A DNA stretch of 54,087 bases. Origin: an uncultured Geobacter sp. Lineage in GTDB: Bacteria; Desulfobacterota; Desulfuromonadia; Geobacterales; CAIOGM01. Shown here one piece after another: positions 27,697 through 36,376 of the stretch; within the stretch, counting starts at the first letter, position 1, and each line of letters opens with the position of its first letter. The DNA is taken from assembly GCA_903902855.1 (NCBI GenBank), contig CAIUWK010000047.1, positions 1-54,087 of the forward strand, given 5' to 3'. Made by a program: the position numbers and the translations under genes. Below the pieces are notes generated by a model that did no database searches, was not told where the DNA came from, and saw only the letters and a list, made by a program, of their open reading frames with translations.

Positions 27697-27792
27697 GAAA
27701 TTTTTCCCTCATTCCCGCCGGTCACACCTCTCCGGTCTTATGGGGACACCCTAGCCGAAAGCGGCCGGGATGTCAAAGATTCACCCCTTGCC

Positions 27793-27828
27793 CCCCTCTT
27801 CTCCCCGGAGAGCCGGAGAGAAGAGGGG
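27793..27828. other. Long hairpin upstream of uppP
   Basis: CCCCTCTTCTC (27793-27803) and GAGAAGAGGGG (27818-27828) form an 11-bp stem with a 14-base loop, between the divergent M16 and uppP starts. On the plus strand a T run follows 13 bases later, so it could be a leader attenuator for uppP, or simply a repeat. Confidence 0.35.
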
Positions 27829-27906
27829 TGAGACCGTGCCCCTTTTTTGTTGATTTTCCCCTACCTCTTGGTTATGGTCTCCTTTTATCTTTCACAGGAG
27901 TTAACC

Positions 27907-28722
27907 ATGACCATCACCCACGCGGCGCTTTTGGGGATCATTCAGGGGTTCACCGAGGTTCTTCCCATCAGCAGCTCCGCTCACCTGATCCTGATCCCCC
28001 GGCTCCTGGGATGGTCCGAGTCGGGGCTCACCTTCGACGTGGCCCTGCACCTGGGGACCTTCATCGCCCTCTCCATCTACTTCCGTCGGGATATTGTGGA
28101 TCTGGTGGTGAATTTCTCCAGTGGCCTCAGGCAGAGGCGGTTCAATACTCCTGCCACCCGTCTGCCGCTCTATCTCATCGCCGGAACCATCCCCGCCGCC
28201 ATTTTCGGCAAGACTCTGGAGAAGCCCATCGAGGAGCTCTTCCGGCAGAGCCCGTTACTCATCGCCGGCTTTCTCATGCTGTTCGGCCTTCTCCTGGCTC
28301 TTGCCGACACCATCGGTCCGAAAAAATGGAAGATGGACCGGATTACCCTCAAGTCATCCCTTCTCATCGGTATCGCCCAGTGCCTGGCCCTGGTTCCCGG
28401 CGTCTCCCGCTCGGGGATCACCATCACCGCGGCTCTTTTCCTCGGCTTCAACCGGGAGAGCGCGGCCCGCTTCTCTTTTCTCCTCTCCCTCCCCATCGTG
28501 GCGGGGGCTGCCCTGCTCAAGGTGGGACACCTGGTGAAGAGCGGCATCCCGCCGGGGGAGGGGGGGATTCTCCTCACCGGCATCGCCACCTCCGCCATCT
28601 GCGGCTACCTCAGCGTCGCCCTTCTCCTGAAAATGGTGCAGCGCTACTCCCTCTACCCCTTTGTCTGGTACCGTCTCGTGGCGGGGGCCGGCTTTTTCGG
28701 CTGGTTTCTGATGGTACGGTAG
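27907..28722 (+). CDS. uppP: Undecaprenyl-diphosphatase
   Basis: A 271-residue integral membrane protein of the BacA/UppP family, which dephosphorylates undecaprenyl diphosphate to recycle the lipid carrier for peptidoglycan and polysaccharides. The start MTITHAALLGIIQGFTEVLP continues into ISSSAHLIL, the first catalytic motif; the second is LVPGVSRSGITITAAL. About eight hydrophobic helices are visible. I chose ATG 27907, which has CAGGAG 6 bases upstream, over earlier in-frame ATGs. radC follows after 10 bases, so they are likely co-transcribed. Confidence 0.95.
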   Translation: MTITHAALLGIIQGFTEVLPISSSAHLILIPRLLGWSESGLTFDVALHLGTFIALSIYFRRDIVDLVVNFSSGLRQRRFNTPATRLPLYLIAGTIPAAIFGKTLEKPIEELFRQSPLLIAGFLMLFGLLLALADTIGPKKWKMDRITLKSSLLIGIAQCLALVPGVSRSGITITAALFLGFNRESAARFSFLLSLPIVAGAALLKVGHLVKSGIPPGEGGILLTGIATSAICGYLSVALLLKMVQRYSLYPFVWYRLVAGAGFFGWFLMVR

Positions 28723-28732
28723 GGAGGACGTC

Positions 28733-29422
28733 ATGACCGGCGGGATAAAGGAGTGGCCCGAGGACGAACGCCCCCGGGAAAAACTGCTGAAATTCGGTGT
28801 GGAGAAGCTCTCCGAGGCGGAACTCCTGGCCATCATCCTCCGAACCGGAGACTTCGCCAGTCACCAGAGCGCCCTTGACATGGGGCGGGTGCTTATCATC
28901 CGGTTCGGTACGTTACGAGGGATGGTTCAGGCCTCCGTGGCTGAAATCTGCGACGTTTCGGGGATTGGGCCCGCCAAGGCCGCCTCCCTCAAGGCCGCCT
29001 TTCATTTGGCCACGAAATTGAGCCAGGAAACCCTCAGGATCGGCGCAGACCGGTACACCGACCCGGCTCAGGTCTTTGAATTCTATCGCTACCGTTACCG
29101 GGAGCAGCGGAAGGAGTATTTTCTTGCCATGCTCCTGGATGGGAAAAATCGTATCCTGAGAGAGGTCCAAATCTCGGAGGGCTCCCTCAACCAGAGTATC
29201 GTTCACCCTCGCGAGGTGTTCATGCCGGCGGTGCGGGAGTCCGCCGCCGCCATCATCCTCGTCCATAACCATCCCACCGGCGACCCCACCCCCAGTCGTG
29301 AGGATCTGGCCATCACCCGGCGTCTGCGCGAGGCGGGGGAGATCATGGGGATCAAGGTCCTGGACCATATCATCATCGGCGACGAGCAGTTCACCAGTTT
29401 TGTCAGCCAGGGGTTGATGTAG
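28733..29422 (+). CDS. radC: RadC-family JAB-domain protein
   Basis: 229 residues. The N-terminal helix-hairpin-helix region (ICDVSGIGPAKAASLKAAF) is followed by a JAB/MPN metalloprotease-like domain with ILVHNHPTGDPTPSREDLAI, the His-x-His-(x10)-Asp zinc motif, then VLDHIIIGD. RadC was once linked to DNA repair, but its actual biochemical role is unresolved. AGGGAGGA stands before the ATG. mlaE starts one base after its stop codon, so it is probably on the same transcript as the phospholipid transport genes. Confidence 0.95.
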   Translation: MTGGIKEWPEDERPREKLLKFGVEKLSEAELLAIILRTGDFASHQSALDMGRVLIIRFGTLRGMVQASVAEICDVSGIGPAKAASLKAAFHLATKLSQETLRIGADRYTDPAQVFEFYRYRYREQRKEYFLAMLLDGKNRILREVQISEGSLNQSIVHPREVFMPAVRESAAAIILVHNHPTGDPTPSREDLAITRRLREAGEIMGIKVLDHIIIGDEQFTSFVSQGLM

Positions 29423-29423
29423 C

Positions 29424-30200
29424 ATGGGAATACGGCAACCTATTCAACGGCTGGGGGGGGTGACCCTGGCGATTCTCCGGGACATGGGACGGATGCTGAC
29501 CTTCCTCCTCTATGCCCTCTATACCATCGCCCGCCGCCCCGGCCGCCCCATCCATATCCTCAAACAGCTCCACTTCATCGGCGCCAAATCCCTTTTCGTC
29601 ATCTGCCTCACCGCCGCCTTCACCGGCATGGTCCTGGGACTCCAGGGGTACTACACCCTTGCCAAGTTCGGTTCGGAAGGGATGCTCGGTTCCGCGGTGG
29701 CCCTCTCCCTCATCCGGGAACTGGGGCCGGTGCTGACGGCTCTCATGGTCACCGGTCGGGCGGGGAGCGCCATCACCGCCGAGATCGGGATCATGAAGAT
29801 CACCGAGCAGATCGACGCCCTGAAGACCATGGCCCTGGAGCCGTTCAAGTACCTGGTCTCCCCCAAGGTCATCGCCGCGGTCATCGCCGTTCCTCTCCTC
29901 TGCGCCGTCTTCGACGTGGTGGGGATTGCGGGGGGGTATGTGGTGGGGGTCAAGCTGCTGGGGGTCAATCCGGGAACCTATTTCTTCGAGATGGAGAAGA
30001 GCGTGGTGGCCAAAGATGTCATCTCCGGCTTTATCAAGTCGCTCTCCTTCGGGCTCATCATCTCCTGGGTCTGCTGTTTCAAGGGGTATAATGCCGGTCA
30101 CGGGGCCGAGGGGGTCTCACGGGCCACCACGGCGGCGGTGGTCATGTCGTCGGTGTCGGTCCTCATCTGGGATTACTTCCTCACCTCGGTGCTGTTGTGA
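29424..30200 (+). CDS. mlaE: Phospholipid ABC transporter permease MlaE
   Basis: 258 residues, with five or six hydrophobic helices and the MlaE signature LGPVLTALMVTGRAGSAITA followed by GIMKITEQIDALKTM. In the Mla system this permease moves phospholipids between the inner membrane and the MlaD ring to keep the outer membrane asymmetric. It starts one base after radC and its stop overlaps the mlaF start (GTGA). First gene of mlaE-mlaF-mlaD-tolC-mlaC. Confidence 0.95.
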   Translation: MGIRQPIQRLGGVTLAILRDMGRMLTFLLYALYTIARRPGRPIHILKQLHFIGAKSLFVICLTAAFTGMVLGLQGYYTLAKFGSEGMLGSAVALSLIRELGPVLTALMVTGRAGSAITAEIGIMKITEQIDALKTMALEPFKYLVSPKVIAAVIAVPLLCAVFDVVGIAGGYVVGVKLLGVNPGTYFFEMEKSVVAKDVISGFIKSLSFGLIISWVCCFKGYNAGHGAEGVSRATTAAVVMSSVSVLIWDYFLTSVLL

Positions 30201-30946
30201 TTAAGCTAGTCAACGTCTGCAAATCTTTCGGCTCCCAGTGCGTGCTCAACAACCTCTCTCTGGAGATCCCCCGGGGGTTGATCACCGCCGTCATCGGCCC
30301 CAGCGGCGAGGGGAAGAGTGTCCTCCTCAAGCAGTTGATCGGTCTCCAGGCGCCCGACAGCGGCCAGGTGATCGTTGACGGTACGGACATCACCCGCCTG
30401 GGGCGCTCCAGTCTGAATCGAGTCCGGGAAAAGTTCGGCATGCTCTTCCAGAACGCGGCGCTCTTCGACTCCCTGACGGTGTTCGAGAACGTCGCTTTTC
30501 CCCTGGAGGAGAAGACTTCTCTCTCCAGGCAGGAGATCAAAAGTAAGGTTCATGAGGCGTTACGGCATGTGGGGCTCTCCGGCATCGACCACAAATACCC
30601 CGATGAGCTCTCCGGGGGGATGAAGAAGCGGGTGGGGCTCGCCCGGGCGCTCCTCCTGAAACCGCAGATTATCCTCTTCGATGAGCCGACCACGGGGCTG
30701 GACCCCATCATCTGCCGGGCGATCCACCAGCTCATCGCCGATACCCACAGGCTGTTCGGCTTTACGGCGGTCATCGTCTCCCATGAAATCCCCGAGATCT
30801 TCGATATCTCCCACCGGGTCGCCATGCTCTTCCGGGGAGAGATCATCGAAGAGGGGCCAACCGAAACGGTGCGGAACTCCCGACATCCGGTGGTCCGGCA
30901 GTTCATCGACGGGAGCCTGGAAGGTCCCATCCAGTTTCTCAAATAG
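30197..30946 (+). CDS. mlaF: Phospholipid ABC transporter ATPase MlaF
   Basis: 249 residues. Walker A is IGPSGEGKSVLLKQLIGL, the signature motif is LSGGMKKRVGLARALLL, Walker B is IILFDEPTTGLDPI, and the switch His is in VIVSHEIPEI. It powers MlaE. The start is a GTG overlapping the mlaE stop codon, with no separate ribosome binding site, which implies coupled translation. mlaD follows after 30 bases. Confidence 0.95.
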   Translation: MIKLVNVCKSFGSQCVLNNLSLEIPRGLITAVIGPSGEGKSVLLKQLIGLQAPDSGQVIVDGTDITRLGRSSLNRVREKFGMLFQNAALFDSLTVFENVAFPLEEKTSLSRQEIKSKVHEALRHVGLSGIDHKYPDELSGGMKKRVGLARALLLKPQIILFDEPTTGLDPIICRAIHQLIADTHRLFGFTAVIVSHEIPEIFDISHRVAMLFRGEIIEEGPTETVRNSRHPVVRQFIDGSLEGPIQFLK

Positions 30947-30976
30947 GAGGATGCCGGCGACCGCCGGCGTACGGAT

Positions 30977-31426
30977 ATGAAAAAAGGTACTCTGGAACTT
31001 GTCGTCGGTATCTTCATGCTGGTGGGGATCATCTGTCTCGGCTATCTCTCGGTGAAACTGGGGAAGTTGGAGCTCGTGGGGGGGGACAGTTATCCCCTCT
31101 ATGCCGAGTTTGATTCGGTCTCCGGGCTGAAGCAGGGGGCGTTCGTGGAGATTGCCGGGGTGGAGGTGGGTCGGGTGGATACCATCGTCTTTCTCCCGGC
31201 CAAGGGGATGGCCCGGGTCAACCTCCGGATCAATAGCGGGGTGAAGCTTCAGGATGACGTCATTGCCGCGGTGCGGACCCGGGGGATCATCGGCGACAAG
31301 TTCCTCAAGCTGAAACCGGGAGGGTCGGAGCGAAATCTGGTCCCCGGTGGGCGGATTCGGGAGACCGAATCATCGGTGGATATCGAGGAGCTGTTGAGCA
31401 AGTATATTCACGGGAAGGTGGAGTAA
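30977..31426 (+). CDS. mlaD: MlaD-type MCE-domain lipid transport protein
   Basis: 149 residues: one N-terminal membrane helix (LVVGIFMLVGIICLGYLSV), then a single MCE domain (YPLYAEFDSVSGLKQGAFVE followed by IAGVEVGRVD, and TRGIIGDKFLKLKPGG). It should form the periplasmic hexameric ring on MlaFE that passes phospholipid to or from MlaC. Length is close to E. coli MlaD. The ATG follows mlaF closely on the same strand. Confidence 0.94.
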   Translation: MKKGTLELVVGIFMLVGIICLGYLSVKLGKLELVGGDSYPLYAEFDSVSGLKQGAFVEIAGVEVGRVDTIVFLPAKGMARVNLRINSGVKLQDDVIAAVRTRGIIGDKFLKLKPGGSERNLVPGGRIRETESSVDIEELLSKYIHGKVE

Positions 31427-31512
31427 AAACCGGGGAAAGGCCGGGACCGGGGACTGGGGACTGGTAACGGCGGGAAGAGCGGCAGTAATCGAGTGCGGGG
31501 AAGGGGGGAATA

Positions 31513-32880
31513 ATGGCATTACGACATGGTCTGCCGGCGGTCATGCTGGCCATCTGCTTGGGTGCGGGGTTTTCTCTGGCGGCTGATGCGCCGCCGGTGA
31601 AGCTGGTTGTGGGGGTTGATGAGGCGGTGAGCCGGGCTCTGGCCCAGGCGCCGGAACTGGGGGAGTCCCAGGCGGATATCGCCCTGGCCCAGTCGAAACT
31701 CACGGAAGCGGGAGCCTACCGGTTCCCCCGGATAGAATTTCTCTCTCTCATGGGACCGGCCCCCCAGGCCCATAAGCAGGATTTCGGCACGGCGGACACC
31801 GGCTACGGAGTGAGTCACCTCACCTGGTTCGCTTCGGGAGATCTCCTTCTTACCCAGCCGCTCTATACCTTCGGCAAGATCAGCGAGAATATGAAAGCCG
31901 CCGGTTTCGGCATCGAGGTGGATCGGGCGAAAAAAGAGCAGCGGCGCAACGAGATCGCCCAAAAGGTTCGCGAATACTATTACGGACTGTTACTGGCCCG
32001 GGAGATGAAGGGGCTTATTGAAGAGGTTCAGGGACATCTGGAGTCGGCCAGGAGCAGCGCTAAAAGATTGCTGGCCCAGGAGTCCCCCAACGTGGACGAG
32101 ATGGACCTCTACAAGCTGGACGCCTTCAGCGGGGAGGCCACCAAGTTTCTCAATCAGGCCGATGGGGGGGAGCAGTTAGCCCTGGCTGCGCTCCGTGTCC
32201 GGCTGGGACTTTCCCCTGACGCCGATCTGGATGTCAGCGATGAGCATCTCACCCTGGATGAAACCGGGGTCAGGGAGCTCTCTCTCTACCTGGCTGACGC
32301 GGAGCTGCGCCGTCCCGAGTACCGCCAGATCCGGGAGGGGCTCAAGGCTCGAGCCTCCCTGGTGGAGGCGGCCCAGGCGAGTTTTTACCCCGACATCTTT
32401 CTGGGAGCCTTCTACAGTGCGGCCTATTCGCCGGGGCGCGACAAGATCAACAACCCCTATGTGACGGATACCATGTTCCGGCACAATTGGGGAGGGGTCG
32501 CCCTGGGGGTCAAGTGGCATCTGGATTTCGGGATAACCGAGGCCAAGGTCGCGGCGGAGCAGGCCCAGTACGAGCGACTTCTCAAGACCAGGGAGTATGC
32601 GGCGGTCAACATCCCTCTCCAGGTGAAGAAGTACCAACTGGAACTGATGGAGGCGAAGCAGAGCGCGGAGAGTATGAAAACGGCCTGGACCAATGCCCGG
32701 AAATGGACCGTGGCCGCCGTGGCCAACTTCGATTTCGGATTGGGTCCGGCCCGGGAGATTTTCGACGGGCTGCAAAATTATGCCCGGATGAAGGGGGAGT
32801 ATTTTCAGACGCTCTACAATTATCGTCTCGCCCAGGCGAACCTCATGCTGGCCACGGGGCAGGCTCCCGGAGATAAATAA
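31513..32880 (+). CDS. TolC-family outer-membrane efflux protein
   Basis: 455 residues with an N-terminal signal peptide (AVMLAICLGAGFSLAA) and the two repeated helical-hairpin/strand halves of the outer-membrane efflux (OEP) family: VDEAVSRALAQAPELGESQA begins the first and LAQANLMLATG ends the second. It should form a trimeric outer-membrane channel. Its location between mlaD and mlaC is notable: E. coli mla has no TolC there, so this channel may serve lipid transfer, or an exporter such as the one encoded at 21775-24826. AAGGGGGG lies just before the ATG. Confidence 0.92.
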   Translation: MALRHGLPAVMLAICLGAGFSLAADAPPVKLVVGVDEAVSRALAQAPELGESQADIALAQSKLTEAGAYRFPRIEFLSLMGPAPQAHKQDFGTADTGYGVSHLTWFASGDLLLTQPLYTFGKISENMKAAGFGIEVDRAKKEQRRNEIAQKVREYYYGLLLAREMKGLIEEVQGHLESARSSAKRLLAQESPNVDEMDLYKLDAFSGEATKFLNQADGGEQLALAALRVRLGLSPDADLDVSDEHLTLDETGVRELSLYLADAELRRPEYRQIREGLKARASLVEAAQASFYPDIFLGAFYSAAYSPGRDKINNPYVTDTMFRHNWGGVALGVKWHLDFGITEAKVAAEQAQYERLLKTREYAAVNIPLQVKKYQLELMEAKQSAESMKTAWTNARKWTVAAVANFDFGLGPAREIFDGLQNYARMKGEYFQTLYNYRLAQANLMLATGQAPGDK

Positions 32881-32881
32881 A

Positions 32882-33011
32882 TTGTTACTACTCAGGTTGA
32901 TAGGCTGAAGACTGAAGGGTATGAGGAAAACCTCTGCAAGATCAATAGAGGCGACCCATACGAGACCGGTTTAACCTTCAGTCTTCAGTCTCAATACCTG
33001 AGCAGTTACAA
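32882..33011. repeat. Family A palindromic element, copy A2
   Basis: A 130-bp element with long inverted ends: TTGTTACTACTCAGGTTGAT on the left, and on the right a sequence whose reverse complement begins TTGTAACTGCTCAGGTATTG. Inside the ends sit AGACTGAAG units (left) and CTTCAGT heptamers (right). It starts right at the tolC stop codon and ends 34 bases before mlaC, splitting the operon. Confidence 0.85.
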
Positions 33012-33045
33012 TAAAATAAAATTTTGACACTCGAGGAGATGGGAA

Positions 33046-33648
33046 ATGATCCGCGTTTTTACAGCTGTTTTTATGTTGATTCTGGCTCTGGGTGCCCCTT
33101 CGTTCGGGGCGGTTTCACCGGTGGAAGAGGTGAGAAAAGCCGTTGACGAGGTGGTCCGGATCGTCGCCGATAAGGAGCTGAAGAAGCCGCAGAACGAGCA
33201 GAAGCGGCGTAAGGCGCTGAAAGGGGCTATCGGGCAGGTGTTCGATCATGGGGAGATGGCGAAACGGTCCCTGGGGCAGAACTGGAAGGATATCTCCCCC
33301 CCTCAGCAGAAGGAGTTTACCGGGCTCTTTGCCACCCTCCTGGAGAACTCCTACGCCGGTAAGATCGAATCGTACAATAATGAGAAGATCGTCTATCTCA
33401 AGGATATTGTGGATGGAGAGTATGCCGAGGTTAAATCGCGCATTGTCACGGCAAAGCGCGATGAATTTTCCCTGGATTACCGCCTCATGCGGGAGGGAAC
33501 CCAGTGGAAGGTCTATGATGTGGTGATCGAAGGGGTGAGCCTGGTCTCCAACTATCGCTCCCAGTTCAACAAGATCATCAAGGCGCAGGGGTATCCGGAA
33601 CTGGTGAAGAAGATGAAGATGAAGAAAGAGGAGCTGGCAGCTCCGTAA
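33046..33648 (+). CDS. mlaC: MlaC-type periplasmic phospholipid-binding protein
   Basis: 200 residues with a signal peptide (VFMLILALGAPSFG) and the MlaC/Ttg2D fold: FDHGEMAKRSLGQNWKDISP, then YRLMREGTQWKVYDVVIEGV and SLVSNYRSQFNKI. It should shuttle phospholipids across the periplasm between the MlaD complex and the outer membrane. GAGGAG stands about 9 bases before the ATG. It lies downstream of tolC and repeat A2, in the same direction as the mla genes. The following 104 bases to 33752 hold nothing I recognise. Confidence 0.93.
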   Translation: MIRVFTAVFMLILALGAPSFGAVSPVEEVRKAVDEVVRIVADKELKKPQNEQKRRKALKGAIGQVFDHGEMAKRSLGQNWKDISPPQQKEFTGLFATLLENSYAGKIESYNNEKIVYLKDIVDGEYAEVKSRIVTAKRDEFSLDYRLMREGTQWKVYDVVIEGVSLVSNYRSQFNKIIKAQGYPELVKKMKMKKEELAAP

Positions 33649-33752
33649 TTGGGGTTTTATTTTTAATATTAGCGCTAATTAGTTATTGATTTATTTTGTT
33701 GTGCTGTGGTACTGTTGCATCCCTGAAGAGAGTTGTCGGCTTCGGAGAAGGG

Positions 33753-35039
33753 ATGGTCGGTACCATGAACAGTATCATCATGATCAGCAATGATCCACGT
33801 GTGGCAGTGGTCAGGGAGACGTTTCAGCAACTCCTGGTCGCCCGGATAACTCTTCTTTCCGACTTCGACACAGGACTCAAGGAGGTTTTTGAAAAGCGTC
33901 CTCTGGTCGTCTTTATCCAGGATGAGATTGCCGGGGTCAGAGGGGAAACGGTCACCCGTCACATCAGATCCCTCCTTCAGACGAATTCTCCCCACTTCAT
34001 CCAGCTGAACCATGCCTCCGCCGCCCCTGGCATGGTCAGGGGGTTCGGCAACGGCATCAGTCTGAACCTTCCCGCTGAGGAACTTTGTGAGCAGTTCCGG
34101 GAAGAGCTGGAGCAGTTCCCGGATATTCTCTGGAAAAAAGATCTCGCGCAACCGCCGGAGCAGTCCCCCGATATTCGCTGGAAAAAAGATTTTGCCCTAC
34201 CGTTGGAGCCGGAGCCGGCTCTCTCCGCTGCTGAAGCCTCTCCCTCTGACGCGGCGCTCTCCTCCCCCCCTCTCTGCGCCCCAGCGGCTCTGCCGCCGGT
34301 TGACTTCGTTACCTTTCCCCTGGATGAAAAAGCTGCTTCAGCTCACCCCCCTGCAGCGGCAGCTGCTCCTCGACCCGAGTTGCCGGCGTCTCAGGCGACA
34401 ACTGTTGCCGAGTCGACTCCGCTCCCCCATCCGGAAGGGATGCAGGAGAGTGTCGGGATCACGGAGGGGTATGCCTGGCCCCCCCCCTTCCCGGTGGAGC
34501 CGGCAACTCCGGCTCGACGGTGGAGGTTCCCGTTCCTGGTCGGTGGCGGCGGTTTCCTGTTCGTCTGCGGCAGCGCGCTGTTTCTCTTCATTCCGTTGGG
34601 ACCGCAACCCCGGGAGCGCACTGTTCCTCCGCGACAGCCGATTCCCGTCTCAGCCCCTTTGAAGCAGGCGCCCGTGGCGGCGCTGCTTCCCCGGAGAATC
34701 CCTTCATTCATTCCCCAGGAGGGATTCGACTCCACCTACGGCGAGGCCAAGCCGGGTTGGGAGCGTTATGTCTCGCCACGCCGTGAATACCTCCTTTTCC
34801 GTGAAAAGGGGGTGTTCCGGGCGCTCCAGGTCATTGCCCGCCAACAGGAAGCCATTGACCCCCCCTTTGTCGCGTCGCTTTTCAAAGAACTCTGTGGTGA
34901 CCCCCCTGTCATCAGATCCAAATCCAGTCGTGACGGTTATCTCATCGAACAGGGGGAGAGCTCCACCGGGGCGGAAGTTATCCTCTACAAAAAGAAAGGT
35001 ACCGGTGAAACCCGCGGGGTCGTCATCACACTCCCCTGA
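33753..35039 (+). CDS. Unrecognised protein: receiver-like N-terminus, Pro-rich linker, one membrane helix
   Basis: I do not recognise this 428-residue protein. Residues 1-115 look like a degenerate response-regulator receiver: IIMISNDPRV at the first strand and LVVFIQDEIAG at the third, but the usual switch Thr/Lys are not evident. A 16-17 residue duplication follows (PDILWKKDLAQPPEQ and PDIRWKKDFALPLEP). Next comes a long Pro/Ala-rich linker, a single hydrophobic helix (FLVGGGGFLFVCGSALFLFI, near residue 270) and a C-terminal domain of about 120 residues with no known motif. ATG 33753 has GGAG 5 bases upstream; ATG 33765 is an alternative. It is the first of a tight trio with the next unknown gene and a GspE-type ATPase, so a role in a type II secretion or pilus-like machine is likely. 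Confidence 0.7.
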   Translation: MVGTMNSIIMISNDPRVAVVRETFQQLLVARITLLSDFDTGLKEVFEKRPLVVFIQDEIAGVRGETVTRHIRSLLQTNSPHFIQLNHASAAPGMVRGFGNGISLNLPAEELCEQFREELEQFPDILWKKDLAQPPEQSPDIRWKKDFALPLEPEPALSAAEASPSDAALSSPPLCAPAALPPVDFVTFPLDEKAASAHPPAAAAAPRPELPASQATTVAESTPLPHPEGMQESVGITEGYAWPPPFPVEPATPARRWRFPFLVGGGGFLFVCGSALFLFIPLGPQPRERTVPPRQPIPVSAPLKQAPVAALLPRRIPSFIPQEGFDSTYGEAKPGWERYVSPRREYLLFREKGVFRALQVIARQQEAIDPPFVASLFKELCGDPPVIRSKSSRDGYLIEQGESSTGAEVILYKKKGTGETRGVVITLP

Positions 35040-35062
35040 CAGGGTGACGGTGGAGCATTGAC

Positions 35063-36376
35063 ATGAACAGAGCCATGAACTACGGAGTTGCCGGCATGCT
35101 CTGCGGCCCGCTCCTCATCGCGCTTCTTGGCGGTGAGGCCTTTCCCCTTGACCGTCGCTTCGAACTGGACCCCCAGCTCCTTGAGCGGAAAATCCCCGGT
35201 CGAGCAATAGAGAAGCGAGCCCCTCCTCTGCAGCGAGCTTCACGCAAGGGAACTGCACGGGAGAAGAAGAGAGCAGTGATCGCCGGGGCGGAGAGTGACC
35301 AGAGACGGTTGTCGCTGTTGAAGTTAACGCCCCCCCCCTCCGGGCCGGAGGAGTTCACCCCCCTGCGCGCCCTCTGGGAGAGACTGGTCCCGGGAGCGGA
35401 GTCTGAGGGGCCCCTGGAGTTGGGGGGGGATAATTTTTCCCTGACCCTTGATCCGGGGAAATTCCAGGTCATACCGGCGGCCGATGGGGGGAGAATCATC
35501 ATCGACGCCAACCGGAGCATCCCCCCTCTGGTGAGGAGTCTCATTCAGGAGAAGAACCCCACCGTGCGCATCGTCTCCCAGGCGCCACGGGATGGTAAAA
35601 GTTTTTTTTCCCAGCTCCTCCGGTCGGCAGGTTTCTACTCCGTGGAACCGGATTTTATCCTGGAGTTCGGCGACGACCCTCGTCTGTCGGTACGAGCCGA
35701 CTACCGCATCGAGCGAACGGCTGACAGCCTGCTCCGCAATGAAACGGTGCTCCTCTACACCTCTGTCGGCCGTTACGCCACACCGGAGTCACTTCAGCGG
35801 TTTCTGGGAAGAGCCGGCTTCCAGTTCCTGGAACCGGACCTCCCCCAGCATGATTCCCCGGCAGGTAAGGATCGCTTCATTCAGGCGTCAGGGGGAAGCA
35901 GACTCCAGGTGGCGGATACGGTGCTGGCGGGGCTGGGTCTGGCAACGGAAGCCGGCAAGGCCATCGAGTTCTCCGGATGGCTGCAGCAGGGGATAAACCT
36001 CACGGTGCATGTGGATCGATCCTTTGTCTGCAAGGGGAGGAGCTATGTCCTTACCCTCTTTGACGGCAACCCGGTCAGCTACACCCTCACGCGGCTTCTG
36101 GAGAGCAGAGGGGTAACTGTTGTGCTCCTTGCCCCGGCGGACGATTTTCGCGCCGTCACCGGGAAGCTCCTGGCCGCCCTCAAGCTCCCCGCTCGTTACG
36201 ACCTCCATCGTCTCTGGCCCCTGCGGGAGACCCCTTATACGGTACAGATGAGCGGCTTCCTCGTCCGCGACCCGGATTCCCACCGGACCGTTTTTCTCAC
36301 CGACCGGGAGGTTTCCCCCCTCATGCTTGACCTCATTGCCCGCAACGGGTATGCCGTAACAGCGGTGCAGCCGTAG
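35063..36376 (+). CDS. Unrecognised exported protein next to a GspE-like ATPase
   Basis: A 437-residue protein that I do not recognise. It starts with a signal-peptide-like segment (GMLCGPLLIALLGGEAFP) and continues with a basic stretch. The rest alternates short strands and helices. Two roughly 100-residue segments appear related: one containing IPPLVRSLIQEKNPTVRIVS, the other SYTLTRLLESRGVTVVLLA. Each is followed by a helix with LL, an LxxLW- or FILEF-like strand, and a terminal SLQRFLGRAGFQFLEP or LMLDLIARNGYAVTAV segment. This suggests an internal duplication. GGAG lies about 9 bases before the ATG. The stop codon shares one base with the GTG start of the downstream ATPase, so the products probably work together, perhaps as a periplasmic partner. 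Confidence 0.7.
   Translation: MNRAMNYGVAGMLCGPLLIALLGGEAFPLDRRFELDPQLLERKIPGRAIEKRAPPLQRASRKGTAREKKRAVIAGAESDQRRLSLLKLTPPPSGPEEFTPLRALWERLVPGAESEGPLELGGDNFSLTLDPGKFQVIPAADGGRIIIDANRSIPPLVRSLIQEKNPTVRIVSQAPRDGKSFFSQLLRSAGFYSVEPDFILEFGDDPRLSVRADYRIERTADSLLRNETVLLYTSVGRYATPESLQRFLGRAGFQFLEPDLPQHDSPAGKDRFIQASGGSRLQVADTVLAGLGLATEAGKAIEFSGWLQQGINLTVHVDRSFVCKGRSYVLTLFDGNPVSYTLTRLLESRGVTVVLLAPADDFRAVTGKLLAALKLPARYDLHRLWPLRETPYTVQMSGFLVRDPDSHRTVFLTDREVSPLMLDLIARNGYAVTAVQP

Noticed and set aside
28733..29422. radC as a marker of a mobile element
   Set aside because: It sits in a conserved-looking uppP-radC-mla run with normal composition and no mobility genes.
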